Both the position numbers and the translations under genes were made by a program. From the NCBI GenBank assembly GCA_020433835.1, contig JAGRBY010000299.1:1-8585 (forward strand): a stretch of DNA of 8,585 bases. The letters run 5' to 3'. Under the pieces are notes generated by a model that did no database searches, was not told the origin of the DNA, and saw nothing but the letters and a program-made list of their open reading frames with translations. Below, one piece after another: positions 1-6,687 of the stretch. Within the stretch, counting starts at the first letter, position 1; each line of letters opens with the position of its first letter. Origin of the DNA: Anaerolineae bacterium (GTDB lineage Bacteria > Chloroflexota > Anaerolineae > 4572-78 > J111).

Positions 1-1
1 C

Positions 2-673
2 ACCACGCTCAAAAATGAGGGTGATGAGGATTTGGTGGTCAATCTAACCGCCGACGCCCCGGCCGGAACCCAGGTAGTCTTTAAGTCGAGTGGCCAGGAT
101 GTGACCAGTATGCCGGTAGCGGCCAATGAGTCGAAGAAAATCAGTGTCGAAGTAACGCCGTATACGAATTTACAGGCGGGTGATTACCAGATCAACGTTT
201 TGGCCCAGGGCGGCGAGGTTGAAGCGGCCACCACGCTGACGGCTGAAGTGGCCGGCCAATCGCAAATTAGCCTGGCCGGACCGGATGGCCGCTTATCAGA
301 GCAGGCTTATGTCGGCAAAACCAATCCGGTGTCGATTGTGGTCCAAAACAGCGGTACAGCGCCGGCCCACAACATTCAACTCAGCGCATCAGAACCCGCC
401 GGCTGGAAAGTAGACTTCGAACCCAAACAGATCGCCGAACTTGACGCCGGCAAACAGGTGCAAGTCACAGCCAACGTCCAGCCCGCCGATCAAGCCATCG
501 CCGGTGACTATGTGGTGACCGTCAAAGCGCAAGCCGAAGAAGTACCGCAAAAATCAACCGAGTTTCGTATCACGGTGCTAACCTCAACCATGTGGGGCAT
601 CGTCGGGGTGGGGTTGATTGCCGTTGCCGTGGTCGTGGTAGGGTTGGCCGTTGCTCGCTTTGGCCGCCGCTAA
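2..673 (+). CDS. NEW3-domain membrane-anchored protein, 3' part (5' end outside window)
   Basis: The frame is already open at base 2 (TTLKNEGDED...), so the TTG at 32 is an internal codon and the gene starts to the left of the window; 223 residues are visible. They form two similar beta-rich units, about residues 1-83 and 99-192. The second has the NEW3-type pattern: NPVSIVVQNSGTAPAHN, then GW, then a glycine-led AGDYVVTVKA ending. A hydrophobic segment at about 197-218 followed by RFGRR predicts a C-terminal anchor with the beta domains outside the cytoplasm. NEW3 (alpha-galactosidase NPCBM-associated) domains are known from surface proteins and often occur beside ABC-2 exporters; the next two genes are such an exporter. 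A role as extracytoplasmic accessory or substrate-contacting partner is inference. The family call rests on pattern and context; the missing N-terminus may carry more repeats and a signal peptide. Confidence 0.8.
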   Translation, partial: TTLKNEGDEDLVVNLTADAPAGTQVVFKSSGQDVTSMPVAANESKKISVEVTPYTNLQAGDYQINVLAQGGEVEAATTLTAEVAGQSQISLAGPDGRLSEQAYVGKTNPVSIVVQNSGTAPAHNIQLSASEPAGWKVDFEPKQIAELDAGKQVQVTANVQPADQAIAGDYVVTVKAQAEEVPQKSTEFRITVLTSTMWGIVGVGLIAVAVVVVGLAVARFGRR

Positions 674-730
674 ATAACAGCGCTGAAATGACTTTCACCC
701 AATGAAGGTGGAGGTAGAAATTAGCCTTTC

Positions 731-765
731 CCTGCTTCCTAATTCCTATCTCCTAATTCCTATTA
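731..765 (+). repeat. Short heptanucleotide tandem repeat upstream of the ABC ATPase
   Basis: Five consecutive 7-base units start with CCT: CCTGCTT, CCTAATT, CCTATCT, CCTAATT, CCTATTA. The best part is a 13-bp direct repeat (TCCTAATTCCTAT at 737-749 and 751-763, offset 14). The array ends three bases before the AAAGGAG ribosome binding site of the next gene (768-774). It resembles the short heptamer repeats seen in intergenic DNA of filamentous cyanobacteria and some other bacteria. No function is evident. Apart from this array and a short CAGCGCTG palindrome at 678-685, the 674-780 gap shows no good terminator, so read-through from the NEW3 gene into the ABC genes is plausible. Confidence 0.6.
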
Positions 766-780
766 TCAAAGGAGTTTCTC

Positions 781-1731
781 ATGACAGATGTTGTTCTTAA
801 AACGGACAATCTTACCAAACGCTATGGCGATTTTGTGGCCGTCGATCATTTAAGCCTGACCGTCGAAGCCGGCGAGGTTTTCGGCTTGCTCGGCCCCAAC
901 GGAGCCGGTAAAACCACCACCATTCTCATGCTGTTGGGCCTGACCGAACCAAGCGCGGGCGAGGTGCGCGTGTTGGGTTTTGATCCGGTGCGCCGGCCGC
1001 TCAGCGTAAAAGCGCGGGTTGGCTATCTCCCCGACCAGATCGGCTTCTACGATGGGTTGACCGCTTACGATAATTTGGCCTATATCGCCAAACTCAACGG
1101 CTTCAGCCGCCAGGAAGCCAAGGGGCGCATCGAGGTTAGACTCGAGCAGGTGGGCCTGCAAGAAGTTAGCCATAAACGGGTCGGCACTTTTTCACGCGGT
1201 ATGCGCCAGCGGTTAGGTGTGGCCGAGGTACTGCTCAAAGAGCCGCAACTCATCATCATGGACGAACCGACCCTGGGGTTAGACCCCGAAGCCGCCCGTG
1301 AATTCCTCGATCTCATTCGCGACCTCAAAAGCCACGGGATCAGCATCTTGCTGTCATCCCACCTGCTCCATCAGGTACAGGCTGTGTGTGACCGGGTCGG
1401 GCTGTTTCATCGGGGTAAAATGGTGCTGGAAGGAACGGTAGAAACGCTGGCCCAGCAGGTGCTGGGCGGTGCCTATCGCATTCAACTGGAGGCCGACGGC
1501 TCGTCGCAGGTAGAAAACTACCTACGCCAACTGCCGGGCGTGGTTAACGTTCATCGAGTCAACGGCAAAGCGTTTGAAGTGGAATCGAAAAATGATCTGC
1601 GAGCGGAAGCCGCGCTGGCGGTGATGGACGCGGGCGGGCGGCTGTTATCGCTCAACGTCGAAATGCCTAGCCTGGAAGAGATTTACGCCCGCTATTTCAA
1701 ACAGGAGGGACGCCATGCTATCGCAGCTTAG
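781..1731 (+). CDS. ABC transporter ATP-binding protein (ABC-2 exporter, NatA/CcmA-like)
   Basis: This is the cytoplasmic ATPase subunit of an ABC-2 type exporter; it hydrolyses ATP to drive the permease encoded directly downstream. The 316 residues contain Walker [10 protein letters not shown] (38-46), an ABC signature in the form FSRGMRQRL (137-145), Walker B LIIMDEP (157-163, catalytic Glu162), D-loop GLD (166-168) and H-loop His194 in SSH. Residues from about 230 to 316 form the extra C-terminal domain typical of drug/Na+-exporter-like ATPases (DUF4162 type), ending in [10 protein letters not shown]. The start is fixed by ATG 781 with AAAGGAG six bases upstream. The stop lies 17 bases inside the permease gene, indicating translational coupling. 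The first signature residues are FSRG rather than LSGG, a deviation common in this subfamily. The substrate cannot be told from sequence. Confidence 0.95.
   Translation: MTDVVLKTDNLTKRYGDFVAVDHLSLTVEAGEVFGLLGPNGAGKTTTILMLLGLTEPSAGEVRVLGFDPVRRPLSVKARVGYLPDQIGFYDGLTAYDNLAYIAKLNGFSRQEAKGRIEVRLEQVGLQEVSHKRVGTFSRGMRQRLGVAEVLLKEPQLIIMDEPTLGLDPEAAREFLDLIRDLKSHGISILLSSHLLHQVQAVCDRVGLFHRGKMVLEGTVETLAQQVLGGAYRIQLEADGSSQVENYLRQLPGVVNVHRVNGKAFEVESKNDLRAEAALAVMDAGGRLLSLNVEMPSLEEIYARYFKQEGRHAIAA
1703..1709 (+). promoter_or_regulatory. Ribosome binding site of the ABC permease, inside the ATPase gene
   Basis: AGGAGGG lies within the last codons of the ATPase gene, five bases before ATG 1715. It is a near-perfect Shine-Dalgarno sequence and fixes the permease start even though this overlaps the ATPase by 17 bp, as expected for coupled translation of two subunits of one complex. 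Confidence 0.85.
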
Positions 1732-2695
1732 TAAACCCCACGTCATTCGAGAAGGCTCACCCTGGACCGGTGTCGGGGCCGTTATCAGTAAAGAGATGGC
1801 CGACTTATTAACCAGCACCCGGATGCTGATTCTGGAACTGCTTATCTTGCTGACCGCCTTTGGCACGGTTTACGCCGCCGCCAAAAATCTGCGCGATCAG
1901 ACCGGCGAGACGCATTTCTTGTTTCTAAAGCTGTTCACCACCGGCCAAGATCCCATTCCGGCCTTTGTCAGTTTCCTGGGCTTTCTGGTGCCGCTGCTGG
2001 CTATCGCTCTAATCTTCGACTCGATTAACGGCGAGTTTAACCAGCGCACGATGTCGCGCATATTGGCCCAGCCTATCTATCGCGATGCTCTGTTGATAGG
2101 CAAGTTCTTGGCCGGCCTGTTTACGCTGGCTCTGGTTTTGACGGCTATCTGGCTGATGATCATGGGGCTGGGCATTCTGGTGTTGGGCGTGCCCCCTACC
2201 GGCGAGGAAGTAGCACGCAGCCTGCTGTTTCTACTGTTGACGTTGTGTTACGGTGGCGTCTGGCTGGCTCTGGCGATGGTCTTCTCTATTCTGTTTCGCC
2301 AACCGGCCACGGCGGCGCTGGCTTCAATTGCCGTCTGGCTGTTCTTTATGGTTTTCTGGGGCATCACCGCCCAGCTGCTGGCCCAATCGCTGTGGCCGGT
2401 TCAACCGGGCGTGCCGGAAACCCTTCTCCGGCAGGCCCATAATGAGCTGCTCCTCAACCGCCTCTCACCCAACACCCTCTACGGCGAGGCGATGCTGGCC
2501 TTGCTCAACCCAGCAGTACGATCTTTGGGGCTGGTGCTGCCGATGCAGTTGCAAGGTGCTGTACTGGGCGCACCGCTGCCGTTGAATCAGAGCCTGTTGT
2601 TGGTTTGGCCCCATTTAACCGGCTTAATCGCCGCTGTATTATTACTCTTCGCCGTCGGCTACATCCTGTTCCAGCGACAAGAGGTTAGAGCTTAG
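1715..2695 (+). CDS. ABC-2 type transporter permease subunit
   Basis: This is the membrane subunit of the exporter powered by the upstream ATPase. The 326 residues show about six hydrophobic segments (roughly 35-56, 83-101, 130-158, 167-192, 197-223, 295-319), a common ABC-2 topology. Between helices 2 and 3 lies a conserved cytoplasmic coupling region, [20 protein letters not shown] (102-120 or so) continuing to GKFLAG, matching the family pattern FDxIxGExxxGTLxxLLSxPxxRxxxLxGK. The large loop at about 224-294 is probably extracytoplasmic and could meet the NEW3-domain protein encoded upstream (inference). The start overlaps the ATPase stop and has its own AGGAGG site. The next gene (htrA) begins 38 bp after the stop with no hairpin between, so the two are probably cotranscribed. 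Export substrate unknown. Confidence 0.93.
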   Translation: MLSQLSKPHVIREGSPWTGVGAVISKEMADLLTSTRMLILELLILLTAFGTVYAAAKNLRDQTGETHFLFLKLFTTGQDPIPAFVSFLGFLVPLLAIALIFDSINGEFNQRTMSRILAQPIYRDALLIGKFLAGLFTLALVLTAIWLMIMGLGILVLGVPPTGEEVARSLLFLLLTLCYGGVWLALAMVFSILFRQPATAALASIAVWLFFMVFWGITAQLLAQSLWPVQPGVPETLLRQAHNELLLNRLSPNTLYGEAMLALLNPAVRSLGLVLPMQLQGAVLGAPLPLNQSLLLVWPHLTGLIAAVLLLFAVGYILFQRQEVRA

Positions 2696-2733
2696 AATTA
2701 AAAGGACACGTTTGAAAGGATAGGCTAGAAGAA

Positions 2734-4410
2734 ATGAACAAAAAAATAGTTGTACACCATACCCTTGCTATCCCGCTGCTGCTGGGGCTGGCGGGGTGCA
2801 GTGCAGTAGCCCTGCCTATTCAGTCGGCGCTGTCGTCCCAAGCAGCACCGATTGTTATCACCAATGAGGGTAAAACCAGTTCGATGGCCGAAATCGGCGC
2901 ACCGGCTATTACCAAAAACGATACAATGACGGCCCTGGAAACTGAATTGGAACAGATTTACAGCCAGGTTGGCCCATCGGTGGTTAGCATTCAGGTCAGC
3001 CAAAAGACAAACCTGGCCGGAGCGTCTAACTCACCTTTCTCATTTGGTCGCCCCTTTATTTTTCCCGACAACCCGCAAAGCCCCAATGCCCCGCAGGAGT
3101 TTTATCAACACGGAGCCGGCTCAGGGTTTGTGTGGGATAAAGATGGCCACATTGTCACCAATAATCACGTCGTCAATGGAGCCGACAAAATTACCGTAAC
3201 CCTGGCCGATGAGACAGTTGTTCCGGCGGAAGTCGTCGGCACCGACCCCGATAGTGACCTGGCCGTGATCAAAATAGATGTCCCCGCCGCGCAGCTTCAG
3301 CCGGTTACCCTAAGCGACTCCACCAAAGTGAAGGTCGGTCAACTGGCTGTGGCTATTGGCAACCCGTTTGGACTGGAAAATACGATGACGGTCGGCTTTG
3401 TCAGCGCTCTGGGGCGGGTGCTGCCCGTTACCAGCGGCGAGAGTCTCGCTGTCTCTGAACCCGGCTTCACCATTCCCGACATCATCCAAACCGATGCTTC
3501 GATCAACCCCGGCAACTCCGGCGGGGTTCTGGTCGATGATCAGGGCCAGGTGATCGGCGTTACCGCAGCTATCGAGTCACCGGCCCGTGTCTCGGCCGGG
3601 GTCGGCTTTGCTATTCCATCGGCGGTTGTCGATAAGGTTGTACCTGCCCTCATCGAGTCCGGTCACTTCGAACACAGTTGGCTAGGCCTGAGCGGCATCA
3701 CGCTGTTCCCCGAACTGGCGGACGCGATGAACTTAGACACAGCCCAACACGGCGCTCTTGTCATCCAAGTGACGCCCGACAGCCCGGCAGCCAAGGCCGG
3801 CCTGCACGGCAGCGACCGCCAGATCACCATTGAAGACCAACAAGTCCTGGCCGGCGGCGACGTCATCACCGCTATCGACGGACAGCCGGTCACGCACTTT
3901 GATGATCTGGTCAGCTACCTGGCCGGCTCGACCACGGTAGGCCAAAAAGTCGAGCTAACCATCCTGCGGCAAGGAAAAGAAGAAACGGTCTCGGCCACGC
4001 TGGCGGGCCGACCGCAACCCACAGAAGCACCGGCGCAGGTAACAACCCCGGTCAAGCAAGGCCCATCGCTGGGTGTGGAAGGCATCGACATGACGCCGGA
4101 GATTGCCAAAGCAATGGATTTACCCACAAACCAGCAAGGCGTGCTCATCGAGCAGATTGTGCTTAACAGCCCTGCCGACAACGCCGATTTAAACGGCAGT
4201 TATATGGCCGTGCCGATCAATGGTCATTCCACTCAAATTGGTGGTGATGTCATTGTGGCCGTCGATGATCAGCCCATCACCGGCCTGGCCGATTTACGAA
4301 CGTATCTTGGCAGCCGTAAACCCGGCCAGGAGATCACGTTGACAGTCATGCGTGACGGCAAAAAGGTTGATGTGCCGGTTCAACTTGAAGATTTGGCCGC
4401 CAAACCGTAA
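2734..4410 (+). CDS. htrA: HtrA/DegP-like S1C serine protease, putative lipoprotein, two PDZ domains
   Basis: This is an extracytoplasmic quality-control protease of the trypsin-like HtrA family, 558 residues. The N-terminus has two lysines, a hydrophobic stretch and a lipobox LAGC with Cys22, so it is probably a lipid-anchored lipoprotein; residues 23-68 are a low-complexity linker. The protease domain (about 69-310) has the full catalytic triad: His145 in TNNHVVNGAD, Asp175 in DPDSDLAVIKI and Ser262 in NPGNSGG. PDZ1 covers about 315-422 and PDZ2 about 443-553; each carries an insertion of about 15 residues or more before the GGDVI strand (358-373 and 487-502). Many HtrA proteins have one or two PDZ domains, so the architecture is normal apart from the insertions. 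ATG 2734 has a weak AAAGGA at 2715-2720, spaced 13 bases. It lies 38 bp behind the ABC permease, suggesting joint expression and a shared envelope role. Confidence 0.95.
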   Translation: MNKKIVVHHTLAIPLLLGLAGCSAVALPIQSALSSQAAPIVITNEGKTSSMAEIGAPAITKNDTMTALETELEQIYSQVGPSVVSIQVSQKTNLAGASNSPFSFGRPFIFPDNPQSPNAPQEFYQHGAGSGFVWDKDGHIVTNNHVVNGADKITVTLADETVVPAEVVGTDPDSDLAVIKIDVPAAQLQPVTLSDSTKVKVGQLAVAIGNPFGLENTMTVGFVSALGRVLPVTSGESLAVSEPGFTIPDIIQTDASINPGNSGGVLVDDQGQVIGVTAAIESPARVSAGVGFAIPSAVVDKVVPALIESGHFEHSWLGLSGITLFPELADAMNLDTAQHGALVIQVTPDSPAAKAGLHGSDRQITIEDQQVLAGGDVITAIDGQPVTHFDDLVSYLAGSTTVGQKVELTILRQGKEETVSATLAGRPQPTEAPAQVTTPVKQGPSLGVEGIDMTPEIAKAMDLPTNQQGVLIEQIVLNSPADNADLNGSYMAVPINGHSTQIGGDVIVAVDDQPITGLADLRTYLGSRKPGQEITLTVMRDGKKVDVPVQLEDLAAKP

Positions 4411-4428
4411 GAGAAATGACAGGATACA

Positions 4429-4452
4429 GGTGGCGGATACATATCCGCCACC
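4429..4452. terminator. Strong palindrome after htrA, possible terminator
   Basis: GGTGGCGGATA and TATCCGCCACC form a perfect inverted repeat of 11 bp around CA, realistically a stem of 9-10 bp with a 4-6 base loop. It begins 19 bp after the htrA stop, a usual terminator position, but no T-run follows on the plus strand (ATCCGAAAATAC) and no A-run precedes it for the minus strand. It may therefore be a factor-assisted terminator, an mRNA 3'-end protecting hairpin, or a protein-binding operator; the 24-bp symmetry would suit a dimeric regulator. Confidence 0.5.
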
Positions 4453-4479
4453 ATCCGAAAATACATAAAGAATTGCCAC

Positions 4480-4547
4480 CATCAGCCTTGTCTGATGTCT
4501 GACCGTTTATCTCCGCCTAAAGTCTGATCTGCTCTCCGCCGTTTATC
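4480..4547 (+). promoter_or_regulatory. Repeat-rich control region upstream of the WG-repeat gene
   Basis: CATCAG (4480-4485) pairs with CTGATG (4492-4497) around a 6-base loop. The same stretch repeats several short motifs: GTCTGA at 4490-4495, 4497-4502 and 4522-4527; CCGTTTATC at 4503-4511 and 4539-4547; CTCCGCC at 4511-4517 and 4534-4540. A -10-like TATACT lies at 4573-4578 without a convincing -35. A small hairpin (TCGCT 4594-4598 with AGCGA 4607-4611) precedes the AAGGA site at 4620-4624. Together these suggest a promoter with direct-repeat binding sites, but no known operator was recognised. Confidence 0.3.
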
Positions 4548-4630
4548 GGATGAGACGTATGAAAAAGCAGGATATACTGATCTCACGTTCATCTCGCTCA
4601 GTGCGCAGCGAAATCAAGCAAGGATAAAAT

Positions 4631-5773
4631 ATGAAATCGAATTGGAAGAAACAGTGGAAGAAAAACTGGAGCATCTGGGTAGTGACGCTGCTGATGTCAT
4701 GTACCTTAATCGGTCGCGGTGCTCCGTCATTGATTCGGGGTATCTCGCGGCTAATGCCCGGTTCCAGCCAAACCGAAACTGCGATGGCGGCTACCACACC
4801 GGCAGCCTCAAGCGCGACAACCGAGAGCAGCTCGCCGGAGGCTCCGGCAGAGACGCTGGCAATTGCGGCCCAGTTTGATCACGCCGCAGACTTTCACAGC
4901 GATCGTGCGGCGGTTGAGGTCGATGGCCAATGGGGTTACGTCGACAAAACCGGCAAGATGGTCATCGATCCGCAGTTTGATGAGGTTGGTAATTTTGTTG
5001 AGGATCTGGCCTGGGTTCAAACCAAACAGCAGTACGGCTATATTGATACTACCGGCCAGATGGTCATCAAACCCCAGTTTGATCACGCCCAGAACTTCAG
5101 CGACGGTCTGGCGGCAGTTCAGGTCGGCGAGAAGTGGGGCTACATCGACAAAACCGGGCAGACGGTTATCGAACCGGCTTATGATTTTGCCGATCCGTTT
5201 GCCGAGGGGTTGGCCCTGATAAAAAACGATAACAAATGGGGCTACATCAATAATGAAGGCCAAGCGGTAGGCCAGGCCCAATTTGACGGGGGCTGGGATT
5301 TTGCCGAAGGGTTGGCCTGGGTTATTGATAACGGCCAGCATGGTTACGTCGACAAAACCGGCCAAATGGTCATCGAGCCGCAGTTTGAGCAAACCCGCGA
5401 CTTTGCCGAAGGGCTGGCTCCGGTGGAGCAGCAAGGCCAATGGGGCTATATCGACACCACCGGCGAAGTGGTTGTTAAACCGCAGTTTCAAGCAGCCGGC
5501 CCGTTTGCCGATGGCCTGGCTCCGGTAGAGTCTAACGGCAAGTGGGGCTACATCGATGACGCCGGTAAAATGGTTATCGAACCGCAATTTACCCACGCCG
5601 AAACGTTTCGCGAGCAGATGGCCAAGGTAGAAGTAAACGGTAAAATCGGTTATATCGATCAAACCGGAGCCTATATCATCGAACCCCAGTTTGATCATGC
5701 CGCCTCGTTCTCAGAAGGGCTAGCCGCGGTTGAGATCGACGGCAAGTGGGGTTTTGTCGCACAGCACAGTTAA
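4631..5773 (+). CDS. WG-repeat (KWG-type) protein, exported or membrane-anchored
   Basis: The 380-residue protein is almost entirely a WG-repeat array. The N-terminus (MKSNWKKQWKKNW then a hydrophobic stretch to about residue 29) is a signal peptide or signal anchor; Cys24 in LLMSC is a poor lipobox match, so lipidation is uncertain. A Ser/Thr/Ala/Pro-rich linker (about 45-80) follows. From residue 81 eight full units and one 28-residue unit repeat every 34 residues without any indel, with the aromatic-Gly-Tyr core (WGYxDxTG) starting at 101, 135, 169, 203, 237, 271, 305, 339 and 373. Trp is replaced by Tyr135, His237 and Ile339. WG repeats are common in bacterial proteins of largely unknown function and are thought to act as binding scaffolds. 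ATG 4631 has AAGGA six bases upstream. The gene is 49 bp before the next and has its own upstream control region. Confidence 0.92.
   Translation: MKSNWKKQWKKNWSIWVVTLLMSCTLIGRGAPSLIRGISRLMPGSSQTETAMAATTPAASSATTESSSPEAPAETLAIAAQFDHAADFHSDRAAVEVDGQWGYVDKTGKMVIDPQFDEVGNFVEDLAWVQTKQQYGYIDTTGQMVIKPQFDHAQNFSDGLAAVQVGEKWGYIDKTGQTVIEPAYDFADPFAEGLALIKNDNKWGYINNEGQAVGQAQFDGGWDFAEGLAWVIDNGQHGYVDKTGQMVIEPQFEQTRDFAEGLAPVEQQGQWGYIDTTGEVVVKPQFQAAGPFADGLAPVESNGKWGYIDDAGKMVIEPQFTHAETFREQMAKVEVNGKIGYIDQTGAYIIEPQFDHAASFSEGLAAVEIDGKWGFVAQHS
4871..5770 (+). repeat. 102-bp in-frame repeat array encoding nine WG units
   Basis: Nine units begin at 102-bp steps from 4871 (QFD or a variant such as AYD, QFE, QFQ, QFT at residues 81, 115, ... 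353); the last is cut short by the stop codon. DNA similarity between units is clear in places, for example CAGTTTGATCACGCC at 4871 and 5073 and a near copy at 5689, and GGCTACATCGACAAAACCGG-like cores, but units have diverged, so the array is not a recent expansion throughout. Confidence 0.9.
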
Positions 5774-5793
5774 CGGCAGTAAAAAAAGCGACC

Positions 5794-5829
5794 ATGCTAG
5801 TTTTGGATCTTAAGGAGCGTCTATGTTAG
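5794..5829 (+). CDS. Possible 11-codon leader ORF (MLVLDLKERLC) overlapping the scpB start
   Basis: This tiny frame starts at the ATG of the upstream duplicate unit, copies the first six residues of scpB (MLVLDL), then reads KERLC and stops at TAG 5827-5829, seven bases past the first base of the scpB start codon. It has no clear Shine-Dalgarno sequence. It could be a leader whose termination couples to scpB initiation, or simply a by-product of the duplication; the second is more likely. Confidence 0.2.
   Translation: MLVLDLKERLC
5812..5817 (+). promoter_or_regulatory. scpB ribosome binding site formed at the duplication junction
   Basis: AAGGAG lies five bases before ATG 5823 and decides this start over ATG 5794. 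It is made of the last four bases of duplicate unit 1 (AAGG) and the first two of unit 2 (AG). The equivalent bases in unit 2 are GTGG, inside the coding sequence. Confidence 0.8.
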
Positions 5830-6611
5830 TTTTGGATCTTGTGGAACTCAAGCTTGAAAATGGTATTGGTACCATTATGCTTAACCACCAACGCAAGCTC
5901 AATTGCATTGGCGACGATTTGGTTAATAATCTGATCATCGCTTTTGATGAACTGGAAAGCGTTGAGGCGCAGGTGGTGGTATTGCGTGCCAAACCCGGTG
6001 TCAAAGTGTGGTCGGCTGGGCATGACATCAGCGAACTGCCGGACGGACGGCGTGACCCGCTAGGCTATCACGACTCGCTGGAAAAGTTGCTGCGACGTGT
6101 TCAGGATTTCCCTGCACCGGTTATCGCTATGGTGGAGGGAACCGTCTGGGGGGGAGCCTGCGACCTGTGTATCTCGTGCGATATTGTTATTTGCGCCGAT
6201 GACTCAACGTTTGCCATTACCCCCGCCAAGTTAGGTCTGCCGTATAATGCTTCGGGGTTGGTTCATTTTATCAATGTGGTGGGGCCACAGAAAGCCAAAG
6301 AAATGTTTTTTACGGCCAGACCTATTTTGTCACGCGAGGCCCTTAACTCGCGCATGGTCAACCACGTGGTAAAGCGGGAGGAGCTAGAGGAGTTCACCTA
6401 CCGGATAGCCGACACCATCACCGAAAACGCGCCGTTGGCGGTGCGGGCGCTCAAACGCCAGTTTCGCCATCTGTTGGGCGGCCAGATGCTCTCATCAGAA
6501 ACATTTGAGAGTATTCAAGGCATGCGCCGCGAGGTGTATGACAGCCAAGATTATCGAGAAGGAATTCAGGCGTTTAGGGAAAAACGCAAGCCTTCTTTTG
6601 AGGGGCGCTGA
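5823..6611 (+). CDS. scpB: Methylmalonyl-CoA decarboxylase (crotonase superfamily)
   Basis: It probably decarboxylates methylmalonyl-CoA to propionyl-CoA in the cytoplasm, a step of succinate-to-propionate conversion. The 262 residues align from memory along their whole length with the E. coli YgfG/ScpB enzyme (261 aa): KVWSAGHDISELP, RDPLGY, MVEGTVWGGA, STFAITPAKLGLPYN, NHVV, IQGMRREVYDSQDYREG and the ending EKRKPSF. The E. coli active-site residues His66, Gly110 and Tyr140 correspond to His67, Gly111 and Tyr141 here, which favours this enzyme over a plain enoyl-CoA hydratase. Four cysteines cluster at 113, 116, 119 and 124, where E. coli as recalled has none. No mutase, CoA-transferase or MeaB-type gene is nearby, so the enzyme is encoded apart from its pathway. 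A strong terminator follows 39 bp after the stop. Confidence 0.9.
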   Translation: MLVLDLVELKLENGIGTIMLNHQRKLNCIGDDLVNNLIIAFDELESVEAQVVVLRAKPGVKVWSAGHDISELPDGRRDPLGYHDSLEKLLRRVQDFPAPVIAMVEGTVWGGACDLCISCDIVICADDSTFAITPAKLGLPYNASGLVHFINVVGPQKAKEMFFTARPILSREALNSRMVNHVVKREELEEFTYRIADTITENAPLAVRALKRQFRHLLGGQMLSSETFESIQGMRREVYDSQDYREGIQAFREKRKPSFEGR

Positions 6612-6650
6612 TCTAACTACTTTCAAAGTATGTAGTACTTCTCATATTCC

Positions 6651-6687
6651 AAAACGGAGCCGAGACATTCACCTGCGGCTCCGTTTT
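6651..6687 (+). terminator. Intrinsic terminator after scpB
   Basis: AAAACGGAGCCG (6651-6662) and CGGCTCCGTTTT (6676-6687) form a perfect 12-bp stem with a 13-base loop. The stem is GC-rich and ends in TTTT on the plus strand and, by symmetry, on the minus strand, so it may work in both directions. It starts 39 bp after the scpB stop. Confidence 0.9.

Larger units (their letters stand above)
5787..5844 (+). repeat. 29-bp tandem duplication over the scpB start region
   Basis: Unit 1 (5787-5815) and unit 2 (5816-5844) match at 24 of 29 positions, counted by hand. The core is 18 bp, ATGCTAGTTTTGGATCTT at 5794-5811 against ATGTTAGTTTTGGATCTT at 5823-5840, with one difference. Both units contain an ATG followed by codons for LVLDL. 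Because 29 is not a multiple of three, the upstream ATG is out of frame with scpB. Confidence 0.9.

Noticed and set aside
137..1204. Idea that the non-canonical FSRGM signature makes the ABC ATPase defective
   Set aside because: Signatures such as YSKGM or FSRGM are common in ABC-2 exporter ATPases, and Walker A, Walker B and the H-loop are intact.
850..1346. Minus-strand open frames opposite the ABC ATPase
   Set aside because: The plus strand here encodes a complete ATPase with all motifs; the antisense translations have no recognisable pattern.
2245..2585. Alternative plus-strand frames inside the ABC permease
   Set aside because: They are Ser/Arg/Cys/Trp-rich shadow translations within a clear six-helix membrane protein gene.
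4573..4578. TATACT as a -10 promoter box for the WG-repeat gene
   Set aside because: No acceptable -35 hexamer lies 16-18 bp upstream, so it is mentioned only as part of the control region and not called as a promoter.
4808..5698. 296-codon open frame on the minus strand opposite the WG-repeat gene
   Set aside because: The repeat unit is 102 bp, a multiple of three, so an antisense frame open in one unit stays open in the rest. Its translation merely mirrors the repeats, and it has no independent start signal or family features.
6616..6636. ACTAC/GTAGT hairpin just after the scpB stop
   Set aside because: A 5-bp AT-rich stem with an 11-base loop is too weak; the strong terminator 15 bp further on explains termination.
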